Shown here: in pieces, positions 1 to 8,441 of the stretch | Layout of the letters: every line of letters begins with the position of its first letter | How positions within the stretch are numbered: the first letter of the stretch is position 1 | Program-made: the position numbers and the translations under genes | IMG/VR virus record: IMGVR_UViG_3300036857_000036 | Span: 1-56,318 of that record | Source of the DNA: a virus | DNA length: 56,318 nt | Direction: 5' to 3' (one strand) | The notes under the pieces: generated by a model | What the model was told of the DNA's origin: nothing | Seen by the model: only the letters and a program-made list of their open reading frames with translations | Database searches by the model: none

Positions 1-110
1 GTACTTCTCCATCACCTGGTCCAACACTGCGGAGAATGGATCATCAGGATCTGACGGGAGTGCCATGCTCCTCGTGTGCTGCGAACCAGCCATCCACACG
101 CTCCTTGATC
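1..110. repeat. Terminal direct repeat, left copy
   Basis: Bases 1-110 are identical to 56209-56318. The HAD nucleotidase ends inside this copy, and the gene that begins in the right copy is cut here. Joining the copies restores continuous genes, so the molecule is circular or circularly permuted with a unit of 56208 bases. The short length and the reading frames crossing it fit an assembly overlap better than a packaging terminal repeat, though a real short repeat cannot be excluded. Confidence 0.95.
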
Positions 111-742
111 TTGTTGTATGCGGAGATACCCTCGTGAACGTCCTCGAAGGGCAAGTCCATGTCAATTGCCTTGACGTTGTGACTCGCTCGGATCAGTATG
201 CACACCATCCTTCCGTAGATGTTACCAGCCTCGATCAGATCCTCTGGCAGATCATCAAGGACGGCACAGACGCGCTCTGGATCGACTCGCCGCGCGAGTT
301 CCACGTACTTGTGCTCGTCGTAGAGAAGATGATCGTAGACGATCCCGTTGTGCGCCAACCAAAAGCGAGTGTCTGGATCAATGCCGTCGAGCCGGAGGTA
401 TGGCCGTGTCGTGCAAAGCCAGAGCTCAGCCCCAAGCTCTCGCACTCGATGAGTCAGTCCAGCCGCCCATGGCTTTACCGGCATGCTCCGTTTCTGTGCT
501 CCTTGACGGTAGGCGAGCTTGATGTCGTACCAGACGTCAGCAGGCTGCTCCGTCCGATCGAGGAACCAGTCCTTGAAGCCACGGACGCCGTTGTACTCCT
601 CGGGCTGAATCCAGTCGGCTTTCTTCAGGCCCATGTACGCAGAGGCGAAGTTGAGGAAGTGCCGATGATAGTCACCGAGTGTCCCGTCAATGTCGATTGA
701 GACGATCGGTTGAATCGGCTCACTACAGTTGGTGCATCGCAA
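44..742 (-). CDS. HAD-family 5'-nucleotidase-like phosphatase
   Basis: 232 residues. The HAD motifs are in order: motif I SIDIDGTLGDY (residues 15-25, two aspartates), motif II CTTRPY (about 110-115), and motif IV VLDDLPEDL (about 160-168). A CTNC pair at the N terminus could bind zinc. The best start is the TTG at 742, because AGGAGG lies six bases upstream. The start overlaps the end of the oxidoreductase gene. The length and motifs resemble 5'(3')-deoxynucleotidases, which dephosphorylate deoxynucleoside monophosphates, so a role in nucleotide pool control with ThyX and MazG is inferred. The exact substrate is unknown, and a polynucleotide phosphatase is a possible alternative. Confidence 0.8.
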   Translation of the reverse strand: MRCTNCSEPIQPIVSIDIDGTLGDYHRHFLNFASAYMGLKKADWIQPEEYNGVRGFKDWFLDRTEQPADVWYDIKLAYRQGAQKRSMPVKPWAAGLTHRVRELGAELWLCTTRPYLRLDGIDPDTRFWLAHNGIVYDHLLYDEHKYVELARRVDPERVCAVLDDLPEDLIEAGNIYGRMVCILIRASHNVKAIDMDLPFEDVHEGISAYNKIKERVDGWFAAHEEHGTPVRS

Positions 743-1502
743 TGGTGACCTCCTGGTACGCGCTGTGTGCTAGGACTCCTGGCTGCCACTTGCCGAACCG
801 TCCGATACGCATCCACTCCGGATGGCAGTCGCAGGTGTGCGATATGGGTTTGTGCCCCGTCCGCAACATGCTCTCGGGGAAGTCGCGTCTGCCCTCAGCC
901 CCGAACTCCAGATACTCGTGGAGCCAGAGGCATGAGGATCGGTACCACGGATACTCGGGGTCACCGTTGTAGACAACGACGTTGGGAGTGCCCTCATCAG
1001 CCAACACTCCGCCGGAGTCAGCCATTACCCACATTGGCGCCGACTCGAAGATATGCTCGTTCTTCTCGCACAGTACCGGCGCAGGGATCGAAGACACGAG
1101 TAGGTCGATACCCGAGCGCTCGAAGTAGCGCAGGACGAGAGGCGTGACGTCGCAGTCAATGATCTTGTCCTCGAAGATTTCCCACAACTCATCGTAGGCA
1201 TCCTGCATGTTCCAGGCGTCGTGAACGCCGGGCTCGAACTTGGCCCAGCTTGTCGCATGCATCGGATCGCCGTACACCTTCTTGGCGTAGCCGTCGGCGC
1301 TGCCGTACTTCCTGTACTCGACCGGCGCATACCTCGGGCTGAGACCAGGGATTGGCTTGTGGAGGTACTGCGCCCCGTGAATGACCGACTTCTCCCTGCG
1401 ACTGAAGATATGTACGTCGGTGAATGGGATCGCGTCTGCTGCGTAGGCCGCCATGAGCCCGGCAGGACCACATCCCAGAACAACAACTTTCTTATGCTTC
1501 AT
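723..1502 (-). CDS. FAD/NAD-binding oxidoreductase-like protein
   Basis: 259 residues. The N terminus VVVLGCGPAGLMAAYAA is a classic Rossmann dinucleotide-binding loop (GxGxxG) followed by a helix and an acidic/aromatic strand end. The rest holds many Cys, His and Trp residues (such as HTCDCHPEW near the C terminus) and no second domain I can name. The start at 1502 overlaps the primase stop as ATGA; a longer start at 1532 is less likely. The protein is short for a full FAD oxidoreductase, so a reduced or divergent member is likely. It sits between primase and nucleotidase, so a nucleotide- or base-modifying role is possible but not shown. Confidence 0.65.
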   Translation of the reverse strand: MKHKKVVVLGCGPAGLMAAYAADAIPFTDVHIFSRREKSVIHGAQYLHKPIPGLSPRYAPVEYRKYGSADGYAKKVYGDPMHATSWAKFEPGVHDAWNMQDAYDELWEIFEDKIIDCDVTPLVLRYFERSGIDLLVSSIPAPVLCEKNEHIFESAPMWVMADSGGVLADEGTPNVVVYNGDPEYPWYRSSCLWLHEYLEFGAEGRRDFPESMLRTGHKPISHTCDCHPEWMRIGRFGKWQPGVLAHSAYQEVTIAMHQL

Positions 1503-4213
1503 GTAATGCTCCGCGCTATCTCGACGGCCCAAGGGGCCACCTCATATTTGCCACCACTTGCAGTCACCGCATGCATGCCGCTAAGTTTGTTGATGTAGAT
1601 ACCCCCGGCATCTACGGCCCCGAGACCAAAACCCGCCAACTCTCCATTCATCAGTTGCTGACGAACATTGATCGGTGCCGTCTGCAAGAACTCCCGCAGT
1701 TCACCTCCATAGTTCTCGCCGGCATGCTCGACGAGTTCCTCATGCTTCTTGATTTCAACGAGACCAAGCTCGCGCGCTCCCAGGAACCGCTCGTACAGTC
1801 GCCGGGCAGCCTCGATGTGCTCGGACTTGACGATCAGACGATGCCCGTCTTTCGTAGAAAACAGGCGAGCAGCAAGAGCCACAGCCATCCTAGCAAGCCT
1901 GACCCCCGCTTCATTCGGCTGGAAGATTGGGACGGTTGTTGTGAAATCACTACTAAGAGCCTTGCTGTGCTTCCAGATAGCTGTCCTTGCCGGCCGCGTC
2001 CACCGCACGTCATCTGCCTTGCGAGACCAGGCCCACAAGACGAGCCACCGCAGGACTTCCTGCGATTCGTCATCCAGTCCTCCATATGTCTTCTGGGCTT
2101 TGTCGAGTTCCTTGCCGACGTTGCCCTTGATGTATAGCGGGATGTCCACTCGCGCCAGATCTTCGGCCTGTCCCATCTGATCGCGAAGTGCGTCGATCCC
2201 ATTTGCGTACCGCGCCCGCCTACCATTAGCGAGCCACAACAGTCTGACCTGCGCTTGAACCTCAGCCGCGCGAATCTTGCTGACTTGGACCACGCCGCGC
2301 GAGCGCATGTCAGACATCTGCGCTATTTGCTCAGTACGTAGACCCTGCGCCTCATCCAGCGCGACGAGCCCACGATTGTTTAGAGGCAAAACCCCAACCG
2401 ATCCTCCCCAAGTTTCCCGGCCAGAGCCGAGGCGCTTGTCTACTCCGAACAGGAGTCCGGCGACGGAGGCATTTTCAGAGGATTGGTAGTGACCTCGTTG
2501 ATACAGATCGAGCAGTTTGGAGGCAGTCGTAGACTTACCACTACGCGTTTCACCGACGGCGAGTAGCTCCATCCAGCCACGAGTGACGACACTTCCCCCA
2601 AACCGGAAATGTAGCACTGAGTGATAGACCAGATCTGTTGCCATGTGTAGTAGTCGTTGTCCATAGATCTCAGTCACGTGGTACTCTAGTTGTTCCGAAA
2701 TCTGCTCAAGACGTTCATCCGGTGTTCCCGCGAAGCGCGCGACCCATTGCTGTGCCCGCTCCACATCGTCGGCTCCTGGGCTGAAGGAGTCAAGGTCTTG
2801 GACCGCAGGCTCACACTCGGTCGCCATGAAGATGGCCCGCTGTCCCCGTGGAGCCACCCGCAGCTTACCACGAAACCGATACGCCTGATTGAGACCAGGA
2901 GGCTTACCTTCGTGACGTAGGACAACTGGGTAGGCTTCCTCGGCAAGATTGGAGCCATTCCGAATCTCGCAGTCCCACGCGGAGTGGTACGTCGCTCGGA
3001 CATCGACCTTGGGGCAGTTGTGCGGAGCCCCTGAAGCACGGCGGAAAAGCTGGTTCCGCTTCTCAACGCTGCCGCTTGCTCCAAGAAGCTCCAGGTGGAG
3101 TTCGTGACTCTCCCCAATTGGAGTCTTGAGATCACCGCCGCGTTGGCCCACCGGGCATACCGCGCATCTCTTAGGGTCCCAATCATAGTTACAGCGTGCC
3201 TCCAAACTTCTAGGTAGCAGTATCTGTGTTGAGAAGATCGAGGCCAGAGTACCAACCACCTCGACCGACTTGCCCTCCATATTGCCCGACCGGAGTTCCT
3301 CATAATCGGCCGGAGTGTAAAGAAGCTCATCCTTGACTTCGCTGATGGGTTTTGCTAGCTTCTTCAGCTTGCTGATCGTCCCGCCGTCAATGAAGAAGTC
3401 CGTCAGATCCTTCCGCGAACCCATCGGATACGGCAGGTCGATAACGAGCAGTTTGCCGGCGATGTTTGAAAGTTTGTCTACGATCCTACGTGTTGCGCGC
3501 CGCCCATCCGCGTCGCGATCGAAACACACGTAAACGGTCAAGCCTTTGAACCAATCGGACCAGTTCTCCCGCCAGCGTCCGGTGCTCTTAGCGCCCGATG
3601 TACCAGTTACTGCTGGGAGCCCTTGCTGGTTGCAAATCAGCGCATCAAGTTCACCTTCGCAGATCATCACCTCCTTTGGATCGTCAAGGAAGATGTTGAT
3701 TGGATACAATCTCGGTGGACTCCCCCAACCGGGCCAATTCTTCATCTTGGGATCGAGAGTGTGCGAGTACTGCCTGATGTTGACGAGCTTACCTGCGTCA
3801 TCGTAGACAGGTATTGTGAAGCGTTGCCCGTTCCAGCCAATGCCGTATCGCTGGAGCGTATCTGGGTTCAGCCCACGGCGGATTTCGAGCCACTCCAGTA
3901 GATCACTGTTCCCCAACAACGCCGACTGCCAACCGTCCAGACGGGCTGAATCAGGGAACGGCCGCTTGTCGCCATTCGAGCTTGTGGTTCCAGGTTCACG
4001 ATTTGCAGGCAGCCATTCCGCACGCTGCTTGAGGAGCAGATCGAGTGTTCCACCGCCGCAGCTAGCAAAGCAGTTCCACTCGCGCGTCTTGAAGTTCACC
4101 ACGGCCGAACGCCGAGCATCGTCATGGAGAGGACAGATCATGTCGATATCCCCATTTGGACGCTCGGCGCCCGCCAGGTAGGGTTCCAACAGTTGCCTGG
4201 CGCTAGCGGCCAT
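1499..4213 (-). CDS. Primase-helicase with MCM-like AAA+ domain
   Basis: 904 residues. Domains in order: a CHC2-like zinc site (CPLHDD at about 26-31, then CFASCGG); a TOPRIM fold (ICEGELDAL about 184-192 and FDRDADG about 230-236); a middle region with a Cys cluster (CNYDWDPKRCAVC, about 335-350) before beta-rich sequence; and an AAA+ motor with Walker A GETRSGKST (about 554), Walker B LVALDEAQG (about 616), sensor-like LLWLANG (about 658) and an arginine-finger-like ARVDIPLYI (about 686). The order of motor motifs follows MCM helicases, not DnaB. It would synthesise primers and unwind at the fork. A GGGGG run lies eight bases before the ATG. The stop overlaps the next gene as ATGA. Confidence 0.85.
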   Translation of the reverse strand: MAASARQLLEPYLAGAERPNGDIDMICPLHDDARRSAVVNFKTREWNCFASCGGGTLDLLLKQRAEWLPANREPGTTSSNGDKRPFPDSARLDGWQSALLGNSDLLEWLEIRRGLNPDTLQRYGIGWNGQRFTIPVYDDAGKLVNIRQYSHTLDPKMKNWPGWGSPPRLYPINIFLDDPKEVMICEGELDALICNQQGLPAVTGTSGAKSTGRWRENWSDWFKGLTVYVCFDRDADGRRATRRIVDKLSNIAGKLLVIDLPYPMGSRKDLTDFFIDGGTISKLKKLAKPISEVKDELLYTPADYEELRSGNMEGKSVEVVGTLASIFSTQILLPRSLEARCNYDWDPKRCAVCPVGQRGGDLKTPIGESHELHLELLGASGSVEKRNQLFRRASGAPHNCPKVDVRATYHSAWDCEIRNGSNLAEEAYPVVLRHEGKPPGLNQAYRFRGKLRVAPRGQRAIFMATECEPAVQDLDSFSPGADDVERAQQWVARFAGTPDERLEQISEQLEYHVTEIYGQRLLHMATDLVYHSVLHFRFGGSVVTRGWMELLAVGETRSGKSTTASKLLDLYQRGHYQSSENASVAGLLFGVDKRLGSGRETWGGSVGVLPLNNRGLVALDEAQGLRTEQIAQMSDMRSRGVVQVSKIRAAEVQAQVRLLWLANGRRARYANGIDALRDQMGQAEDLARVDIPLYIKGNVGKELDKAQKTYGGLDDESQEVLRWLVLWAWSRKADDVRWTRPARTAIWKHSKALSSDFTTTVPIFQPNEAGVRLARMAVALAARLFSTKDGHRLIVKSEHIEAARRLYERFLGARELGLVEIKKHEELVEHAGENYGGELREFLQTAPINVRQQLMNGELAGFGLGAVDAGGIYINKLSGMHAVTASGGKYEVAPWAVEIARSIT

Positions 4214-4334
4214 GATGCTTGCCCCCGCAAGTGGTCTCGGAGAGGTTGGTCAAGGATTCCCGGGTGCTGGGACCGGCGTAGTACCGGCCAAGCCCACCCC
4301 ACGAGCGGTCCAGCGTTACGCTCCGCTCACTCAT
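4203..4334 (-). CDS. Possible small protein upstream of primase
   Basis: 43 residues from ATG 4334, with a longer form possible from 4412. The stop lies inside the primase start region, which is the usual overlap style here, but neither start has a good ribosome site and the composition is Gly/Arg/Ser rich. The surrounding stretch 4214-4468 otherwise holds only short inverted repeats. Treat it as a weak candidate. Confidence 0.3.
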   Translation of the reverse strand: MSERSVTLDRSWGGLGRYYAGPSTRESLTNLSETTCGGKHHGR

Positions 4335-4468
4335 TTCGCCATGCCTATGGCTGCCGCTCGGGCCATTTACCAGGCTGCGTGCTACGTCTAGCCTTCGTCC
4401 TGGCACCAACATGGTTTATCGCCTAACTGTCCTTGGCCTGCGCCGTCCCTCTCCAAGTTGTTGTGGCC

Positions 4469-5599
4469 CTAGAAGGGCTTGTCCTCCTTGGCGTCGTCCT
4501 TGCGGAGTCGGCTGACGAGAGCGCGCTTGGTGCCCTTGGTGGCGAGGGAGCGTTGCTCCAACTCCTCCTTCAGATCGTCGAGCGACCACTCCTCGTAGTC
4601 GTCGGCGTCATCGTCGGCCTCCGCATCCTCGGAGGGCACCTCGATTTCCAGCGCCTCGGCCACCTTGCCGCGCAGGTCGTCCAGGTCGGTCTTGGGCGTG
4701 ACGCGGATGCCGAGTTCCTCGTCCTTGATCAGCTGTCGCAGGTCCGGCTTCGACATGCCCGAGATGTCCTCCCAGGTGTAGTCGTCCTCGCCAGCTTCGT
4801 CCTCGGGCTCCTCAGGCTCGTCCTCGGGGATGTCCTCGATTTCCAGAGCCTCCGCGACTTCCATGCGCAGGTCTTCCACGTCGGTCGTCCTGGTGACCTT
4901 GATGTCCAGTTCTTCGTCCTTGATGAGCTGGCGCAGTTCGGCCTTGTCGAGCGACTCCACGTCCTCCCACGTGTACTCGTCGCCCTCACCGTCCTGGTCC
5001 TCGTCCTCCTGCTCCTCGGCGTCGCTCTCGCGCAGCCGCTCGATCAGGGCCTTCTTGGACCCGCGCGTCGGCAGGTCCCGCTCAGACAGCTCTGCCTTGA
5101 GCTTCGACAGCGCCATGCTGTCGTAGTCGTCCTCAGTGGTCGCAGCCACTTCCTTCTCCTCATCGTCGAATGACTCGCCTGCCCCGGCGCCATCTTCTGC
5201 CGGGAACATGCGACGGATACGGGCCTGCTCGTCGAACCCCCGCGCGTCATCGGCCGGACGGATGAACGTCTTGATGCCGATGATCTTGCCGACCAGGTCC
5301 TTGTCGGTGTCGAGTGTTCCCGACTCCGATGTCTTGCGATCGGTCACGACCGCCGCCGCCTCCAGAAGCTCCCGCAGCTTCCATGCGGCTGAATCCGACT
5401 CCATGTTGACGTACTCGTACAGCTTCGCGCCGTTGAAGTCAGAGTCGTTGACGATTTCGACCACCAGCTCGATCCGCTCATCCTTGCCCTCGGGCTTGGT
5501 GATGTCCGCGCTCGTGATCTTCGCCTGGTAGACGTTGGGCGACGGGACCTTGCGCTGACCGGCCTCGACACCGCGAACGTCGTACTTCACACGCGCCAT
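4469..5599 (-). CDS. DUF669-like ssDNA-binding protein with SAP/HeH repeats
   Basis: 376 residues. Residues 1-130 resemble the DUF669 phage family (usually next to recombinase ATPases and thought to bind single-stranded DNA). After an acidic linker come four small helical modules. Two are SAP-like (SKLKAELSERDLPTRGSKK at about 164 and DDLKEELEQRSLATKGTKR near the C terminus). Two are near-identical repeats that start with YTWED and contain LRQLIKDEEL (about 208-255 and 273-320). Linkers are very rich in Asp and Glu. AGGAGG precedes ATG 5599 and contains the stop of the gene before. It probably acts with the Sak4-like ATPase in strand annealing or exchange; that role is inferred from context. 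Confidence 0.75.
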   Translation of the reverse strand: MARVKYDVRGVEAGQRKVPSPNVYQAKITSADITKPEGKDERIELVVEIVNDSDFNGAKLYEYVNMESDSAAWKLRELLEAAAVVTDRKTSESGTLDTDKDLVGKIIGIKTFIRPADDARGFDEQARIRRMFPAEDGAGAGESFDDEEKEVAATTEDDYDSMALSKLKAELSERDLPTRGSKKALIERLRESDAEEQEDEDQDGEGDEYTWEDVESLDKAELRQLIKDEELDIKVTRTTDVEDLRMEVAEALEIEDIPEDEPEEPEDEAGEDDYTWEDISGMSKPDLRQLIKDEELGIRVTPKTDLDDLRGKVAEALEIEVPSEDAEADDDADDYEEWSLDDLKEELEQRSLATKGTKRALVSRLRKDDAKEDKPF

Positions 5600-5605
5600 T
5601 GCGCG

Positions 5606-6409
5606 TTACCTCCTTGATGTTGTGCGCTGAACTCGCCGTCGTCGAGCTGTTCCGCGCCTTGGTGGACTACCGTTGCGTCTGCTTGCTTGGGCGGCCTTGA
5701 TTGCCTCCTCAATCTTCGGCATTGTTGGATCGACAAGTCGGCCATCCTCGCCGAACGCATCGAACTGGTCTTTGGCCTCGTAGCGCTCAGTCCCGTGCGT
5801 ACGAAGCACGCGGCGGTTCTTGCCCTTGTCGTCCGTAACGACTTCCAGATAGCCGACGATGTTCATGTAACCCTGGATCTTCGTCGACATGTTCTTCCCT
5901 TGAACCCAGGGCTGAAGCTTGGTCTCGTTGGTAACGGGATTCAACAACTCCGCAGGATGAGCCGTAATCCCGAGGTTGAAGCCGGGGAATGATACCATGT
6001 CCCGGACCCACTGCTGGAGTCGCCACATGTTGATGCCGTACTCCAACTTGTCGAGCGTGTACTCAGCCCGGTGCGGGTAGCGAGCAATTGTACCGTCCCA
6101 GATGTCGTCAAGGCCCGTGTCCTGGAACAGACTGATCGAGTCAAGCCAAATCCAGCTGTAGTGCTTGGCGCCTTCATGCTTGGCGAACTCGCGGACGTTG
6201 TACATCTCGGACCAGTCATATACCTCCCACTTCTCCGCGCCTATGACACGGATCGACTCGGTGTGATCCGTTGGCGGTTTGACGATCAAGGTCTTTGGTC
6301 CAGACGAACCGATCAGCCTGGTCTTGCCGTTGCCCGGCGGACCATACAGCATGAAGCAGATCTTGTTTGTCGGCGTCATGACCGGTTGAATCTCTTTCGG
6401 CTTAGCCAT
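5606..6409 (-). CDS. Sak4-like RecA-fold ATPase
   Basis: 267 residues. The Walker A motif GPPGNGKT is at 24-31 and a Walker B-like WIWLDSIS near 87-94, in the arrangement of phage Sak4/AAA_24 proteins, single-domain RecA relatives that promote annealing or strand exchange. The C-terminal 25 residues are very basic (repeated Arg/Ser), suitable for DNA contact. AGGAGG is seven bases before the ATG. It overlaps the membrane protein gene before it by eight bases and is followed six bases later by the DUF669-like gene, the usual partner. Confidence 0.8.
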   Translation of the reverse strand: MAKPKEIQPVMTPTNKICFMLYGPPGNGKTRLIGSSGPKTLIVKPPTDHTESIRVIGAEKWEVYDWSEMYNVREFAKHEGAKHYSWIWLDSISLFQDTGLDDIWDGTIARYPHRAEYTLDKLEYGINMWRLQQWVRDMVSFPGFNLGITAHPAELLNPVTNETKLQPWVQGKNMSTKIQGYMNIVGYLEVVTDDKGKNRRVLRTHGTERYEAKDQFDAFGEDGRLVDPTMPKIEEAIKAAQASRRNGSPPRRGTARRRRVQRTTSRR

Positions 6410-6632
6410 TTAGCCGCCTCCTTTCACTTGCTTGCTTACTCTCGTCTGCGGCTCGCCTCCAGCTATCGATGGAGGAATGTCCATTCAGAAATGGACGCAG
6501 GGACTGTCTGTGTGATAGCTCGTCCGTCTGGCGAGCCTTCTTCAGTGCCCGCTTTCCAAGCAGGAATCCGCTCATGCCTAGAAGCAGTCCCGCGAGCGCT
6601 ATCACCATTAGGACGATGTTTGTCAAAGTCAT
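6402..6632 (-). CDS. Small single-pass membrane protein
   Basis: 76 residues. Residues 5-27 form a hydrophobic helix (IVLMVIALAGLLLGMSGFLLG) and the rest is basic and polar, so a short anchor with a cytoplasmic tail is likely. It is coupled by ATGA to the nuclease gene in front and overlaps the ATPase gene behind. The function is unknown; its place inside a recombination operon is unusual and might link replication proteins to the membrane. Confidence 0.7.
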   Translation of the reverse strand: MTLTNIVLMVIALAGLLLGMSGFLLGKRALKKARQTDELSHRQSLRPFLNGHSSIDSWRRAADESKQASERRRLNG

Positions 6633-7648
6633 CTCTTTTCGTCAAACTCAATTTCGTGTTGGGAGTAGGGGTCCCATGCTTCCGTGGTTGCGGATAGCAT
6701 CGGCTTCCAGTCATTGCCCGTTTCGTGAAGCTCACAAACATCGAGCCAGGCACATCCCTTACAGTGCCACATGCTGGGACTCTTGTTTGACGGTAGCTCC
6801 CCACGCCGGACCATTTGCATCTCACGATAGTCATTCATCGCGCGACGCCGCACTTCTTCCTTGTCGTGCTCCGATCTGTATGTCGGCTCACGGTGAAAAA
6901 TCTCGCTAGGCTGCCGCTTGCTAACCGAGCCGTCCTTGTTGAGATAGTGACCGTCGGCGTTCTGCAGACGATCATCGCGCTTCGCGCGCCGGAGCAAGTT
7001 GACGAGCAAGCCGCTGAGATCCTTGAATTGGCTCTGGCGCAGAATGCCCTCAGTCCTCAGCCAGTCACTCCCGAACGTCCAGTACGAACCAAACTGATCA
7101 TTCATCGGCATCGCGTAGAGGACGTCAGTGAAAGCTCGGCAAGTCTTGTGATCCCAGATCCAGATTCGCTTCGTGCTGATCTCCTTCATGATGAGATCGA
7201 GAATGCCGGTATACGTGAACATATACCGGCCCGTCCGCGGGTTCAGGACCGGAACCTGGAATGGCTGCTCTGTGGCGATTACCTCCCAACCTCGATCACC
7301 ACGGTAGCGCTCGACGTACATCTCCAGCAAGTCGATCCCAAGTTGGCGAGCGTCCACCCATTCCTCGCCTTCAAGAATATCCCCAGTCTCCGCAAAGACA
7401 GCGAACTCACCGGCCACCTTGATGTCCGCGTCGTAGACCTTCCTGAACGCCTTGGCAGGATGAAGCCCGCGCTTCTTGCCTTTGACGTAATACATCGCCA
7501 GCGCCTCGTGAACGAGAGTCCCGAATCGCAACACCGGCGCATCCCTGCGCTGTCTGAGCCTCTCCTCAAAAGAGAGGTTCCAGGCCCATCTACACCTTTT
7601 GAACGCAGATCGCTCGGATGTTCTCACAAGAGTGGTTTCGTTGCCCAT
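6629..7648 (-). CDS. Cas4/RecB-like PD-(D/E)XK nuclease with Fe-S cysteines
   Basis: 339 residues from ATG 7648. Nuclease motifs: RFGTLVHEAL with the conserved His, GILDLI with the motif II Asp, and IWDHKT with the D-x-K pair. One cysteine near the N terminus (KRCRWAW) and three near the C terminus (CKGCAWLDVC) match the four cysteines that hold an iron-sulfur cluster in Cas4 and AddB nucleases. It probably resects DNA ends for the recombination proteins behind it. A longer reading from 7711 would run through the leader hairpin and is rejected. It is the first gene behind the 7764-7796 promoter motif, and it ends in an ATGA coupling. Confidence 0.85.
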   Translation of the reverse strand: MGNETTLVRTSERSAFKRCRWAWNLSFEERLRQRRDAPVLRFGTLVHEALAMYYVKGKKRGLHPAKAFRKVYDADIKVAGEFAVFAETGDILEGEEWVDARQLGIDLLEMYVERYRGDRGWEVIATEQPFQVPVLNPRTGRYMFTYTGILDLIMKEISTKRIWIWDHKTCRAFTDVLYAMPMNDQFGSYWTFGSDWLRTEGILRQSQFKDLSGLLVNLLRRAKRDDRLQNADGHYLNKDGSVSKRQPSEIFHREPTYRSEHDKEEVRRRAMNDYREMQMVRRGELPSNKSPSMWHCKGCAWLDVCELHETGNDWKPMLSATTEAWDPYSQHEIEFDEKR

Positions 7649-7674
7649 TGCTCCAGACCTTTGGCAGTTAGGTG

Positions 7675-7733
7675 GCGGTCCCGCTGACTGGGCGGCGGAC
7701 TGGAGATACACCGTATCCAGTCAGCGGAACCGC
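7675..7733 (-). promoter_or_regulatory. 17-bp leader stem-loop before nuclease gene
   Basis: Bases 7675-7691 and 7717-7733 pair over 17 positions with one G-U wobble, around a 25-base loop that itself contains ATAC/GTAT. It lies in the predicted untranslated leader, 25 bases downstream of the likely start of transcription and 27 bases before the nuclease ATG. It could stabilise or regulate the message. Confidence 0.6.
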
Positions 7734-7763
7734 GATGACGCGCTCGGCCTAGCGCGAGCCCCT

Positions 7764-7796
7764 AGTCTACCTTTGCTTCATAAAGCGAACCTAAAG
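7764..7796 (-). promoter_or_regulatory. 33-bp promoter-like motif, copy A
   Basis: Reads CTTTAG, five bases, CTTTAT, ten bases, TAGACT on the minus strand. The same three boxes with identical spacing occur at 14206-14238 and 48347-48379, each in a gap before an operon. TAGACT would be the -10 box. This copy would drive the replication operon beginning with the Cas4-like nuclease, with a leader of about 110 bases. Confidence 0.7.
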
Positions 7797-7799
7797 GCT

Positions 7800-7979
7800 T
7801 CATTCTGGGACTTCTGGGGCCTCAACGACGCTGAGGACTTCCTGGATCGTCCCATCGTGATCTTCGACCTTCGTGAAGACTCCCTCCTGAAGTGTATCAA
7901 CTGCCTCGCCAGGAGAAGTCGCATACACGATGTACTTCCGCTCCACGAGTTCCTTGACGTTGATTTCCCACCGCTGCAT
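7800..7979 (-). CDS. Small hypothetical protein
   Basis: 59 residues from ATG 7979, chosen because AGGAGGGG lies four bases in front. It reads like a compact alpha/beta domain with a strongly acidic C terminus (EVLSVVEAPEVPE). It follows the secreted collagen-like gene by eight bases and is the last gene of its unit; the next promoter motif lies beyond its stop. Function unknown. Confidence 0.7.
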   Translation of the reverse strand: MQRWEINVKELVERKYIVYATSPGEAVDTLQEGVFTKVEDHDGTIQEVLSVVEAPEVPE

Positions 7980-7987
7980 GTCCCCTC

Positions 7988-8380
<393 letters not shown>

Positions 8381-8389
8381 TTAGGTGAA

Positions 8390-8431
8390 GGCTCCGGCGT
8401 CGGCCCCCACTTTAGAAACCACGCCGGAGCC
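8390..8431 (-). other. Intergenic stem-loop, 11-bp arms
   Basis: GGCTCCGGCGT at 8390-8400 pairs perfectly with 8421-8431 around a 20-base loop, between two secreted-protein genes. No T-run follows on the minus strand, so it looks more like a processing or stability element than an intrinsic terminator. Confidence 0.5.
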
Positions 8432-8441
8432 CTCAGTTGGA

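Noticed and set aside
1-110. True terminal repeat used for packaging
   Set aside because: Genes cross the junction without a break, and 110 bases fits an assembly overlap; kept only as an alternative.
723-1532. Longer start of the oxidoreductase at 1532
   Set aside because: The ATG at 1502 overlaps the primase stop in the usual ATGA way and keeps the Rossmann motif at the N terminus.
4433-5173. Long plus-strand open frame of 246 residues
   Set aside because: It mirrors the acidic repeat region of the DUF669-like gene; Leu/Val-rich composition is the shadow of Glu/Asp codons and no ribosome site is present.
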